In this document: positions 25,001 through 33,140 of the stretch, one piece after another | How the letters are laid out: each line of letters starts with the position of its first letter | How positions within the stretch are numbered: position 1 is the first letter of the stretch | DNA from: Candidatus Zixiibacteriota bacterium | GTDB lineage: Bacteria; Zixibacteria; MSB-5A5; UBA10806; 4484-95 | NCBI GenBank assembly: GCA_021159005.1 | Contig: JAGGSN010000049.1 | Span: 1 to 37,565, forward strand | Direction: 5' to 3' | DNA: 37,565 bases | Made by a program: the position numbers and the translations under genes | The notes under the pieces: model-generated | What the model was told of the DNA's origin: nothing | Seen by the model: only the letters and a program-made list of their open reading frames with translations | Database searches by the model: none

Positions 25001-27749
25001 TGTAGCCAAGAGCGCCGCTGAGGTTAATTGTGAATGTCATACCATGTCCCATCGGACAGGAGGAAAGAGCCGAGGCTATAAAAACATCCGTGGAATCATC
25101 GGCAGTTCCGCCATTTTCCAGTATGTCGCCGAAAGAACCATTGGCGTCATCAACCGAAACATAACTATCGCTTTCCGATAGTATTCCAACAACCGAACCG
25201 GCTAAACCGGAACCGCTATTCTCCAACGCAACTATTATGTCAACTGTTTCGCCGGGGTCGAAAATACCATTGCTGTTGCCGGAAGCATCATTAATGGAAA
25301 CAGAAATAATAGATACTTCAGGCGCATGAACCGGAATTGAGAAATTGCTTATCCATGTATCAGCAGCTGTGCCGGAAACAGATAATTCAAAGGCAATGCT
25401 ATGACCGTCCGGAACATCAGACAAAACGCTGAATGCGAAAGCATCTGCTTGATAGGCTGTACCGCTATTGCCGTTTATCGTACCGTATGATTCGATTGCA
25501 TCGGCAATTATAACGTATGAATCAGTACTGCTAAGCGTTGCCGTTACACTATATGCATTATCAGGACCAACATTTTCCAACTGCACTCCCAAAAAAACGC
25601 TCTCGCCGGCATCAAGCTCGCTGTTATTATTGCCGGAGGCATCGTTGATATCATAACTGTCAAAAATAACATAAGGACCATCCGGAGCAAAAATGGATAT
25701 TGTGGAGATATATGGTTCGCGATTCTGGCAGGTAACAACGATATCCGCATCCCCAACTGTACCAAACGGCGTGAGGGGAACATCGACCGAACCGGAGACA
25801 CCGACATAGGCCGCTCCATGTAAAACACCGTTAAACGATATACCAACATAAGAACCGGGGTCTGCCTGAACAGTTAAGGATGTGGCTGTCATAAGAACAG
25901 CCCCACTGTGCACAACATTGTTTACCGATGGCACACCCATGTAATTCATCACCGAGGGGTCGCCCATAAGATGATATATCTCCCAGTAATACTGAGTGAT
26001 GGAACTGCCGCCTTCCACAACACCCAGATTGCCGCAGAAAACAACAGCATCATTGGTAATATAATGCTGAGTTACAGGTTCGCCATGATCGTGAAATACG
26101 CCATCATAAGCGCCTAAACCGGTTTGTTCATAGGTTGGACCGGAACCTACAATTGGACCAGCGCCTACTCCCCACCAGTAATCCTCATCCCAATAGGTGG
26201 AATTAGAACCTCCGATATAGCCAACGCCGCCTTTATTTTCCGCCCGAAGCCAAGCTTCGCCAAAACATGGCGTGGATTCATCAAATGTATTTGACAAACA
26301 GCAGTTGCCAATTGCTAAAAGGTATTTATGGGCATTTGTTAAATTTCCTATATCGGTTGTAGTAAAAGATGGATTGCCGAAACCTGAATGACCACAATGA
26401 GCAGTATAATTCATAAAACCAACACCATCATCAACAGTTTGAATTATAGCCGAGGAAGCTCCGGGGGTATCCGAATCGGGATAAAGCCAGGTATGATCAG
26501 TTATGCCATGTGCGGTGTTAAAATAAAGATTAGTGCCGTAATTAATCTGTCCATTGCCGTGAGTTATTGCATAAGTGCCGTCTACTCCGGAAATCATTGT
26601 AACTTCGGCCAAATAACTTGGGTCTGGCATTGTGTATTGTTCATATTCGAGTGTTTTATCAATTTGCGGCTGAAGCTCGCCAGTATTTTGAGCAGAAAAT
26701 CTGCCGTAGTAAATTTCCGGCAAGTCATCACCCGTGAACTCGCAATAGCGCAAGTCGGTAACATGCCCGCCAGCATCGCCATTAAAAGAAGGTATCTGCG
26801 GCGTATCGCCAACCAGCAATACAAACGAGGGTTTTGGAGTACTGGTATTATAAATATTCTGAATATAATTCTTTATAGCCGTAGTTGAGAAACCTATCGA
26901 GCTGGTATAGCCAACAACTACCTCAAAACCCTTCTTCGTTTTCCATTCGATAAAGGGTTGAAGCTGCGAGGCAAACATCGTATCCGAGATAATTATATAT
27001 TTTACCGGATACTTTACCAAATCATCAAGGGCTATTTGAGTAAAAGGCTCGTAATTGAATATCCGGTTATAAACAGGTTCGAAAACCGGCGAATAACAGT
27101 CCCGATACATCTCTTCGGTTTTAGCCCAATTCGGATGCAGATATTTTACTTCAATAATAATATGTTTATATACTTTAATAGTATTCTCTATCGGATTATA
27201 TTCAACCGGCGCAATCGAAATCATTCCCAGATAAAGCGAGCGCATCGTTCCAATCAATGATGATTCCATAATCGGCAAACCGTAATACCCGGATTGCTGA
27301 TATATTTCGTGATGGTACTCGAAAGGTACATCCTCCGGATCCTGACTTTTTGACAGCGATGGCTGAACGGGAATTAACGGGTCGGTAAGGTTCAATTCAG
27401 ATAATGATATTTCTTCCACCTCATATTCTAAAACCTCCGCTTGAAGTTCACAGCCAAAAGGAATAGAGATAATGCGATTTATCAATGGCAAGTTAGGTTC
27501 GCCTATTTTCTGTGAGTGAGAAAAACCATCAACTGTTAGTAAAATAAACGACCCCTCTTTTGATGAAATCGGCGTAAAATCTAAAGAGCCAATTTCGACT
27601 TCAAAAGTCAATCCATCCCTGTCTTGGTTCAAAAGCGCTGCCCCGGATGGAGAATCGCTTATCGTTACGTTTTGATTGGAATATGCTATTCCAAAAAAAC
27701 CAACACAGAAAACCATAATCAGGAATAAATTGATTAAATACCTGCTCAA
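22077..27749 (-). CDS. Very large secreted C25 (gingipain-type) cysteine protease with dockerin-like C-terminus
   Basis: The product is 1890 aa with a signal peptide (1-24). An N-terminal pro-domain runs to about 235. A peptidase C25 domain lies at about 245-605, with the His in NYTAHCGH (His451) and the Cys in LAIGNCCLSNTF (probably Cys484). Two CARDB-like domains lie at about 690-900 (both with ND-SGN-N), then a jelly-roll/MAM-like domain at about 925-1090. Ig/BACON-like repeats and a nidogen-like domain at about 1290-1480 are followed by three ~95-residue repeats ending in a valine-rich strand. The dockerin-like pair GDINGDG...GSDVTYGVRYF and ADANGDC...GSDLIYLVGYF lies near 1775-1850. It starts with TTG after GGAGG. 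It probably degrades extracellular protein. No type IX secretion C-terminal domain was recognised. Confidence 0.9.
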   Translation of the reverse strand: MSRYLINLFLIMVFCVGFFGIAYSNQNVTISDSPSGAALLNQDRDGLTFEVEIGSLDFTPISSKEGSFILLTVDGFSHSQKIGEPNLPLINRIISIPFGCELQAEVLEYEVEEISLSELNLTDPLIPVQPSLSKSQDPEDVPFEYHHEIYQQSGYYGLPIMESSLIGTMRSLYLGMISIAPVEYNPIENTIKVYKHIIIEVKYLHPNWAKTEEMYRDCYSPVFEPVYNRIFNYEPFTQIALDDLVKYPVKYIIISDTMFASQLQPFIEWKTKKGFEVVVGYTSSIGFSTTAIKNYIQNIYNTSTPKPSFVLLVGDTPQIPSFNGDAGGHVTDLRYCEFTGDDLPEIYYGRFSAQNTGELQPQIDKTLEYEQYTMPDPSYLAEVTMISGVDGTYAITHGNGQINYGTNLYFNTAHGITDHTWLYPDSDTPGASSAIIQTVDDGVGFMNYTAHCGHSGFGNPSFTTTDIGNLTNAHKYLLAIGNCCLSNTFDESTPCFGEAWLRAENKGGVGYIGGSNSTYWDEDYWWGVGAGPIVGSGPTYEQTGLGAYDGVFHDHGEPVTQHYITNDAVVFCGNLGVVEGGSSITQYYWEIYHLMGDPSVMNYMGVPSVNNVVHSGAVLMTATSLTVQADPGSYVGISFNGVLHGAAYVGVSGSVDVPLTPFGTVGDADIVVTCQNREPYISTISIFAPDGPYVIFDSYDINDASGNNNSELDAGESVFLGVQLENVGPDNAYSVTATLSSTDSYVIIADAIESYGTINGNSGTAYQADAFAFSVLSDVPDGHSIAFELSVSGTAADTWISNFSIPVHAPEVSIISVSINDASGNSNGIFDPGETVDIIVALENSGSGLAGSVVGILSESDSYVSVDDANGSFGDILENGGTADDSTDVFIASALSSCPMGHGMTFTINLSGALGYTSNVDFDVAIGDRSVVYYDDFSYDQGWTGLGGSAEWTMGPAVGGGDDPSQDHSPTGDNRVLGNDLTSGDGDYESSLGETYWATSSVIDCADYTSVIMTYYHWLGMESSSYDHAYFQVYNGSSWVTLYENGSTSFSETSWNEEYYDLSSYADENSSFRIRFGLGSTDGSVTYCGWNIDDIEIKGYYQGSAEPPDMSYNPSSLADSLVEGQSALHHIKVYNSGLGNLRVRFSSSDSWLEFDPSQFNVAPNDSLDFEVTVNAAGLPHGSYSGSLDFTSNDLYMLSGSIPVDLYVYPPDIYIGQSSIDENLETDEQSSIPLVITNNGSGRLYYSVDTEIFESLVLSTINNENPISLLSKDENKIEQEPLGYHPASEKSAKPEPFYPPMTLSQGGPDAFGYTWIDSDELGGPTYSWVDIISVGTAITGLGDDANAGSFPIGFNFDFYDNTFSSFRFCTNGWASFTATNTSYYNESLPTSDNPFNLLSPFWDDMTFSSSGTAYYYSNNTDSLVISWIDVPHYSSGGPYTFQIILQSNGNITYQYQTINSPDNSATIGIQNHDGSTALQVVYNAAYVHNNMAVRFKSPLGWLALDQDAGMIEPGANDTIGVLFDAADLQDGLYTGQLTVSSNDPVSPSINIPVTLTVGQQGDPIINLNISSIADTLEIGESADIDLIISNQGAANLIYGISDNASWITESPDTGVVALSASDTSVIILDASSLSEGSYSGNVTVTSNDDTNNPISIPVMLVVEEAEAPVIELNIAEIIDTVTEGGSTDIELIIGNLGNANLDYAISDDRSWISANPDSGIVVPLESDTAAVTLDASSLSAAIYTGTVTINSNDPVNGSIDLLVTLVVEELIGCEYMPGDINGDGSTIGSDVTYGVRYFRGTGMAPPDSCWDDLTSSWLYVAADANGDCMFIGSDLIYLVGYFGGINSEIFYCPRLPPIVPATVAAPVLIKDNDVIEEPVPLNSQDLKNSRE

Positions 27750-27900
27750 ACTAACCTCCGCAATATTTAAACGTTAAATTCTACTGCTAATTCTATACCC
27801 CCTTAATCCTTCGCTGAAGTATTTCAATAAAGATATCTTTGTTATTAAGATATAGCAGGTAATGAGTAAAACAAAGGGGAAAATTAGCGTTTGGTAAAAA

Positions 27901-28107
27901 ATGAAAGTAAAACATTACAACAATTTCCCTGCCAAATATTGGGACACTACTGAAAATGCTTATATATTTACATCAAGCATTTTAATTTCTTATAAGGCAT
28001 TGCAAGTCCTTTTTACGATTTTAATAGCAAAATATGGGTTTATAACTTTAAAAATAAATATTTTGCCGATAATAGATATTAAAGAAAAAATTAAAGGAAA
28101 TCGGTGA
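27901..28107 (+). CDS. Doubtful small ORF, possible membrane peptide
   Basis: This frame has 68 codons, no SD sequence, and a hydrophobic middle (SILISYKALQVLFTILIAKYG). A 9-bp hairpin AAAATGCTT/AAGCATTTT (27953-27961 with 27975-27983) lies inside it. Family unknown; it may be chance reading in AT-rich DNA before the next small frame. Confidence 0.25.
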   Translation: MKVKHYNNFPAKYWDTTENAYIFTSSILISYKALQVLFTILIAKYGFITLKINILPIIDIKEKIKGNR

Positions 28108-28113
28108 ATAATC

Positions 28114-28341
28114 ATGAAATTACCTCAACTTTTAATAACCTCATTTATGGGCTTTATAGGAATAATAATAATAAAACATTGCTGGGAAGATTTGGGATTA
28201 TATAACATTGTTTCATTAGGCATTGGTATAGTACTTGTTTCTATTAGCTTTGTTAGCCTATTTATTTTTATGCGAAAAATACCTGCAAAAAAATTCTACA
28301 ATAACAAAACTGATTTAAAAGCTGATAATTTCAAACGCTGA
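28114..28341 (+). CDS. Small membrane protein, unknown function
   Basis: The product is 75 aa with two hydrophobic helices (about 5-22 and 32-52) and a basic tail (RKIPAKKFYNNK...). AGGA lies about 14 bases before the ATG. The composition is more protein-like than the frame before it, but I recognise no family and the coding status is not certain. Confidence 0.45.
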   Translation: MKLPQLLITSFMGFIGIIIIKHCWEDLGLYNIVSLGIGIVLVSISFVSLFIFMRKIPAKKFYNNKTDLKADNFKR

Positions 28342-28505
28342 TTCTTTATAGTAATTTTATTGTTGCTTGTAATAAGAAATCATAGTAATTTTGGCAAGTT
28401 AATAAACATATTTAGGTTGTGGCATTAGCTGTCAGTTATAATTGATCGTTGTTATCGAATGAATCATTTTAACATTGCAATTTTTCAGCATGGAGCTTCT
28501 ACCGA

Positions 28506-29849
28506 ATGATTGAAATAGATAAAAAAGTTAAAAAAGTAAGAAGAGATATCTTAAAAGTTATTTGGCAGTCGATACTATTAAGTCATCCGGATAATACAAT
28601 TAAAAATCACCTGAAGCTGCATTATAATAGCTTAACTATTGATAATAATAAAATCAACCTTGACGCTTATGATAATATCTATGTTATCGGCGCCGGTAAG
28701 GCATCCGCTCATATGGCTAAGGCTATAGAAAATATATTTATGAGACGAATAACAGGCGGTCTTATATGTGTCAAATATGGACATGGCATAAAGTTGCATA
28801 ATATTCTCTTGGCGGAAGCCGGTCATCCTGTGCCTGATGAGAACAGCTACTCAGCCGCAAAAAAAACGTTGGAAATAGTTCAAAAATGCACTCATAAAGA
28901 TTTAATTATTTGTTTAATGTCAGGAGGCGCTTCATCAATTTGGGCTTTGCCGTATGCTAAGATACCATTTACAGACAAGCAAAGATGTTATGAAGTCCTT
29001 CTGGGAAGCGGCGCAGATATTCATGAGATTAATACTGTCCGTAAGCATATTTCCCGAATTAAAGGCGGCCGTTTGGCGCAGGCGGCGCATTCAGCCAGGC
29101 TTATCACGTTGGCAATTTCTGATGTTATTGGCGATGATTTTTCCTCTATCGGATCCGGACCCAGTACAGGCGATCCGACAACTTTTAAAGATGCAATGGA
29201 TGTATTCACAAAGTATAATTTAACTCAGAAAATTCCGAAGTCAATATTTGAGCATACTATTGCCGGCTTAAAAGGAGAAATTAAAGAAACGCCCAAACCA
29301 AATGACCGTATATTCAGAGGCAATATTGAATGTATAATCGCCTCTAACAAACAGTTCCTTGAGATAGCCAAGCAAACCGGAGAAAACCTGGGTTATAATG
29401 CTAAAATTGTATCCAACGAATTATCAGGGGAAGCAAGCGAGGTTGGCAAACAAATAATTGAAAATGCCCGCAAAATTAGAATAGCTAAAAAATCCGGCTA
29501 TAAACCCACAATGCTGCTTTTTGGCGGCGAAACGACCGTTACTCTCAAAGGCGATGGCAAAGGTGGGCGAAATCAGGAATTGACATTATCAGCAGCTCTG
29601 GAGATGACCGACCTTAAGGATGTGGTGATTGCCTCAATGGGCACAGACGGCACTGATGGACCAACTGACGCTGCCGGCGCTTTTGCTGATACAACAACCA
29701 TTGCAAGAGGCAATGATATACGGCTTAATGCTAAGGAATTTTTAGACCGTAATAATAGCTATGGATACTTTGACCGCTTGGGAGATCTTATTAAAACAGG
29801 TCCTACCGGAACAAATGTCATGGATATTCAAGCAGTTATAATATATTAA
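28506..29849 (+). CDS. Glycerate 2-kinase (MOFRL / DUF4147 family)
   Basis: The product is 447 aa. The N-terminal DUF4147 domain has VIGAGKASAHMAKAIE (60-75), EAGHPVPDENS and LMSGGASSIWALP (138-149). The C-terminal MOFRL domain has FGGETTVTLKG, GKGGRNQELTLSAAL and GTDGTDGPTDAAGA. Enzymes of this class phosphorylate D-glycerate with ATP, usually at O2. GGAG precedes the ATG by 10 bases. It is the first gene of an operon: a glucosyl-3-phosphoglycerate synthase follows 14 bases later. It may return glycerate released from glycosylglycerates to central metabolism, or supply phosphoglycerate. Confidence 0.92.
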   Translation: MIEIDKKVKKVRRDILKVIWQSILLSHPDNTIKNHLKLHYNSLTIDNNKINLDAYDNIYVIGAGKASAHMAKAIENIFMRRITGGLICVKYGHGIKLHNILLAEAGHPVPDENSYSAAKKTLEIVQKCTHKDLIICLMSGGASSIWALPYAKIPFTDKQRCYEVLLGSGADIHEINTVRKHISRIKGGRLAQAAHSARLITLAISDVIGDDFSSIGSGPSTGDPTTFKDAMDVFTKYNLTQKIPKSIFEHTIAGLKGEIKETPKPNDRIFRGNIECIIASNKQFLEIAKQTGENLGYNAKIVSNELSGEASEVGKQIIENARKIRIAKKSGYKPTMLLFGGETTVTLKGDGKGGRNQELTLSAALEMTDLKDVVIASMGTDGTDGPTDAAGAFADTTTIARGNDIRLNAKEFLDRNNSYGYFDRLGDLIKTGPTGTNVMDIQAVIIY

Positions 29850-29863
29850 AAAGGACAAATATT

Positions 29864-31072
29864 ATGAGTGATTTTTTCCAGAGCGGCGTCATCGCAACTT
29901 TTCACAGGTTAAAAGAGCAGAACCCGGAAACGTTGGAAGCTGATATTATTGAGTTCTCTCAAAACAAGGGAATCACCTTAGTTTTGCCGTCCCTTTTCTC
30001 CGAATTATATGGTCCCGGATTAAAAACCATTACAGAGGAATTAAAAAAAGTAAAATATCTGCAGGAAATTGTTGTAACGTTAGGACCTACAACCAATGAG
30101 CAATTTCCTGTAATAAAAGAACATTTTGCTCAGCTGCCCCAAAAAGTTAGCATGATATGGAATAGCGGTTCGAGAATTGAAGCCCTTTATGATGAGTTGA
30201 CTAAACATAATTTGAACCCCGGACCGGATGGCAAAGGGCGCAGCGCCTGGTTAGCATATGGATACATACTTGCCAAACGAGACAGCCGAGTTATCGCCCT
30301 TCACGATTGTGATATTATAACTTATACGAGAAGCATGCTGGATTGGCTTGTTTATCCGGTGGTTTCCGATAAATCCAACTACGAATTCTGTAAAGGATAT
30401 TACCCCCGAATAACCGATAAGATGCATGGCCGGGCTACCAGGCTTTTTGTAACGCCTTTAATACGGGCGCTGATGAAAGTAGTGGGATACAAAGACATCC
30501 TGCGTTATTTCAACAGCTTCAGATATATCCTGGCAGGCGAATTTTCAATGACCACCGAACTGGCAAGCATCAACCGAATTCCTGCCGACTGGGGACTTGA
30601 GGTTGGAGTATTAGCAGAGATTTACCGCAACAGCTCGCTTCAAAGAATATGTCAGTCGGAATTATGCGACAATTACGAGCATAAACATCAAGATTTATCT
30701 GCCGATGATAAAAATAAAGGCTTGAATAAAATGGCTATAGATATCGCTAAATCATTTTTCAGAACCTTAGCCGCCGAAGGTGTAGTATACAATACCGGAT
30801 TTTTTAAATCGCTTCAGACAGCTTACCAAAAAGAGGCTGAGGATTTTATTACACGGTATCGGGGCGATGCAATGATAAATGGTCTTCAATATGATCAACA
30901 TGAGGAAGAGTTCGCTGTTGAGGTTTTTACAAATGCCATAAAAACTGCCGCTGAAATTATCATCAAAGACCCGCTTGGCCCGCCGCTGATTCCAAATTGG
31001 ACCAGAGTATTTTCAGCAATACCCGACTTCGATCAAAAACTATTGGATGCGGTAGGATTAGATAACCAATAA
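29864..31072 (+). CDS. gpgS: Glucosyl-3-phosphoglycerate synthase-like glycosyltransferase (GT81)
   Basis: The product is 402 aa. The start DFFQSGVIATFHRL and TLVLPSLFSELYGPGL match non-actinobacterial GpgS proteins. GKGRSAWLAYGYILA and the metal-binding HDCDI (Asp148, Asp150) follow. FCKGYYPRI, GRATRLFVTPLIRALMK, LAGEFSMT and DWGLEVGVLAE are characteristic of GT81. In known cases the enzyme transfers glucose from a nucleotide sugar to 3-phosphoglycerate, the first step to glucosylglycerate, a compatible solute. AAGGA lies before the ATG. The matching phosphatase is not in the window. Mannosyl- versus glucosyl-transfer cannot be decided from motifs alone. Confidence 0.85.
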   Translation: MSDFFQSGVIATFHRLKEQNPETLEADIIEFSQNKGITLVLPSLFSELYGPGLKTITEELKKVKYLQEIVVTLGPTTNEQFPVIKEHFAQLPQKVSMIWNSGSRIEALYDELTKHNLNPGPDGKGRSAWLAYGYILAKRDSRVIALHDCDIITYTRSMLDWLVYPVVSDKSNYEFCKGYYPRITDKMHGRATRLFVTPLIRALMKVVGYKDILRYFNSFRYILAGEFSMTTELASINRIPADWGLEVGVLAEIYRNSSLQRICQSELCDNYEHKHQDLSADDKNKGLNKMAIDIAKSFFRTLAAEGVVYNTGFFKSLQTAYQKEAEDFITRYRGDAMINGLQYDQHEEEFAVEVFTNAIKTAAEIIIKDPLGPPLIPNWTRVFSAIPDFDQKLLDAVGLDNQ

Positions 31073-31084
31073 TAGGGGGTTGAT

Positions 31085-32362
31085 ATGAAATATTTTACAT
31101 CGCTGCGGCCTTATATATTCAAAAGAATTGAATTAATTGAAAAAGCTGATATACTGGTTGGCATACCAGCCTATAACAATGAGAGCACCATTGCTCATGT
31201 TATTGAAATGGTTTCAGAGGGACTTCGCAAACACTACAGGGATTACAAAGCCGTAATAATGATTTCCGACGGCGGTTCGACTGATGATACGCGCGATGTT
31301 GCGGATGCTGCTCTTATTAATCCCTGGCAGGAAAAATTAATTAATATTTACCGCGGGCCGGCTGGTAAGGGAACCGCCTTACGAGCGATATTCGAATCTG
31401 CCAGCAGATTATCTGTTAAAGCCTGTATGGTTGTCGATTCAGACCTAAAAAGCATAACCCACGATTGGGTAAAATATTTACTCGAACCGGTTATTAACTA
31501 TAATTTCGATTTTGTTGCGCCTATCTACTGCCGTTACAAATATGACGGCACTATCACAAATAACGTGGTTTATTCTCTTACCCGCGCCTTGTATGGCAAA
31601 AGAATTCGCCAACCCATCGGCGGCGATTTCGCTTTTTCGAAAAAGAGCGCCGATTTCTATATGAAACAGGATGTCTGGGAAACCGATATCGCTAAATTTG
31701 GCATCGACATCTGGATGACTACCAGCGCCTTAGTAAATGGTTTTAAAACCTGCCAATCGCACCTCGGGGTCAAGATACATGACGCTAAAGATCCGGCAGT
31801 GCATCTTGCTCCGATGTATCGTCAGGTTGTAACAACGCTGTTTGTCCTTATGGATCAGTACCAGGATTATTGGAAAAATATCAAAGGTTCTGAGGCGACA
31901 ATGATTTTTGGCGATGATCCGGGTATCGAACCCGACCCGATAGATGTTGATTTGAAACAGTTGATTCGCAAGTTCAAGTTCGGTTATCGATATTTTGGAG
32001 TTCTCTGGGAAAAAATATTTTCTGAGGAAATTTATGGCGAAATCCAAAAAGCCTCGAAGCTTTCCACGGCTGATTTCTCCTTTAGTATTGAAATATGGGC
32101 TAAAATACTATATGAAGTTGCAGCTACATTTCACAAATGGCAGCACAACAGATATAAATTAGTTGAATTGACGACTCCGTTATATTATGCAAGAGTCGCC
32201 TCGTTTATCAACAAGACTAAGGATTTGAGTTCATCCGAAGCTGAACATATAGTTGAAGAAGACGCTTTGATATGTGAAAAATTAAAGCCTGTGCTGCTCA
32301 ATATATGGGATAAGCCATTAGCTAACAATTACGATATGGACCCCGAGCTTGATGAAATCTAA
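31085..32362 (+). CDS. GT2-type glycosyltransferase, possibly extending glucosylglycerate
   Basis: The product is 425 aa with a GT-A fold. VGIPAYNNESTI (25-36) and SDGGSTDDT (61-69) open the nucleotide-sugar site, GKGTALR follows, and VVDSDLKS holds the metal-binding D118xD120. QPIGGDFAFS and WETDIAKFGIDIWMT resemble acceptor-site blocks of GpgS and mannosylglycerate synthases. The last 150 residues are helical. It lies 12 bases after the GpgS-like gene, with AGGGGG upstream. By position it may add a second sugar (for example mannose) to glucosylglycerate or its phosphate. That is an inference; the exact donor and acceptor are not visible. Confidence 0.8.
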   Translation: MKYFTSLRPYIFKRIELIEKADILVGIPAYNNESTIAHVIEMVSEGLRKHYRDYKAVIMISDGGSTDDTRDVADAALINPWQEKLINIYRGPAGKGTALRAIFESASRLSVKACMVVDSDLKSITHDWVKYLLEPVINYNFDFVAPIYCRYKYDGTITNNVVYSLTRALYGKRIRQPIGGDFAFSKKSADFYMKQDVWETDIAKFGIDIWMTTSALVNGFKTCQSHLGVKIHDAKDPAVHLAPMYRQVVTTLFVLMDQYQDYWKNIKGSEATMIFGDDPGIEPDPIDVDLKQLIRKFKFGYRYFGVLWEKIFSEEIYGEIQKASKLSTADFSFSIEIWAKILYEVAATFHKWQHNRYKLVELTTPLYYARVASFINKTKDLSSSEAEHIVEEDALICEKLKPVLLNIWDKPLANNYDMDPELDEI

Positions 32363-32427
32363 CAACAGGTCAGTCCGCCTCAGGCGAATTACTCCTGCCT
32401 TTTTACTGCTTCACATGATTCTATATT

Positions 32428-32895
32428 TTACTCTGGAATCTCATAGGGACTACAGCGAATATCTACATAGCAAAATCCGGTTTTTGCTCTTTCCTTTTGC
32501 TCGTCAATCCAGTCATCCAAGCCAATTTCTTTTAATCGTTTTCCATCCGCGATAAGGTTGACATATCCTTTGGCAAGCCCATCGATTTTTTTACAGGGAA
32601 ATTCATCACAGAAAGCGCAAACCTCAATATTTTTCTCTTTAGCGCATTTTCTTATTCCGCAAAAAGGCGGTCCGCCTCCCTGACGGCATCCCGGACATAT
32701 ATTATCAGAATTATTAAGTTTTTCCAGAACGCTCATGAATTCCTTAGCTTTAGGATCGATAAATTCCCCCCAGTATTCAAAGCCCTCGTTTTTTAGCGTT
32801 TCATATAATGCTTTCGCCTGTTTAGGAATTCGGCCGCGGGATGAGCATAACCCGCAGTATAGTCCGCAATAAGTAGCATATTTTAAATCCGGCAC
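32428..32895 (-). CDS. Cysteine-rich DUF3795 protein
   Basis: The product is about 155 aa with cysteine clusters typical of DUF3795: CGLYCGLCSSRG, CPGCRQGGGPPFCGIRKCA and CAFCDEFPCKK. Two clusters probably bind zinc or iron. No biochemical function is known. The frame is open to an ATG at 32940 without an SD, but AAGGAGG sits five bases before a GTG at 32895, which I take as the start. It is convergent with the glycosyltransferase operon. Confidence 0.88.
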   Translation of the reverse strand: MPDLKYATYCGLYCGLCSSRGRIPKQAKALYETLKNEGFEYWGEFIDPKAKEFMSVLEKLNNSDNICPGCRQGGGPPFCGIRKCAKEKNIEVCAFCDEFPCKKIDGLAKGYVNLIADGKRLKEIGLDDWIDEQKERAKTGFCYVDIRCSPYEIPE

Positions 32896-33022
32896 AATAT
32901 CCTCCTTGACATGCTTATAATTAATCTTATTGCGACTCATTATTTTATTTTCGATAAATGGTCAAGGGAAAAATCATTGCATAAATAATAATATATTAGC
33001 TATATTTGATGAAGCCATATCA

Positions 33023-33058
33023 GTAGGTCGAGTTCCGAACGGAGCGAGAAACCCGACA
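33023..33058. repeat. Short repeat-like sequence GTAGGTCGAGTTCCGAACGG...
   Basis: GTAGGTCGAGTTCCG followed by GAGCGAGAAACCCGACA resembles short GC-richer intergenic repeats seen in related genomes (from memory; no second copy found in this window). Its base composition stands out from the AT-rich surroundings. Confidence 0.35.
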
Positions 33059-33082
33059 TCTTAACTTTGACAATCAGTATAT

Positions 33083-33113
33083 AAAAAAAAGGGGCGCCCA
33101 ATCGGACACCCCT
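33083..33113 (-). terminator. Rho-independent terminator of the pyrophosphatase gene
   Basis: On the minus strand, AGGGGTGTCCGATTGGGCGCCCCT forms a GC-rich stem-loop followed by eight T, 28 bases past the stop codon at 33141. Confidence 0.9.
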
Positions 33114-33140
33114 ACACAAACTTAATCTTTTACTAATTTC

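Noticed and set aside
26388-26888. 166-codon plus-strand frame
   Set aside because: Antisense to the C25 catalytic domain; composition is typical of shadow frames.
32370-32400. Possible terminator after the glycosyltransferase operon (CAGG...CCTGCCTTTTT)
   Set aside because: The stem is only about four base pairs; too weak to call.
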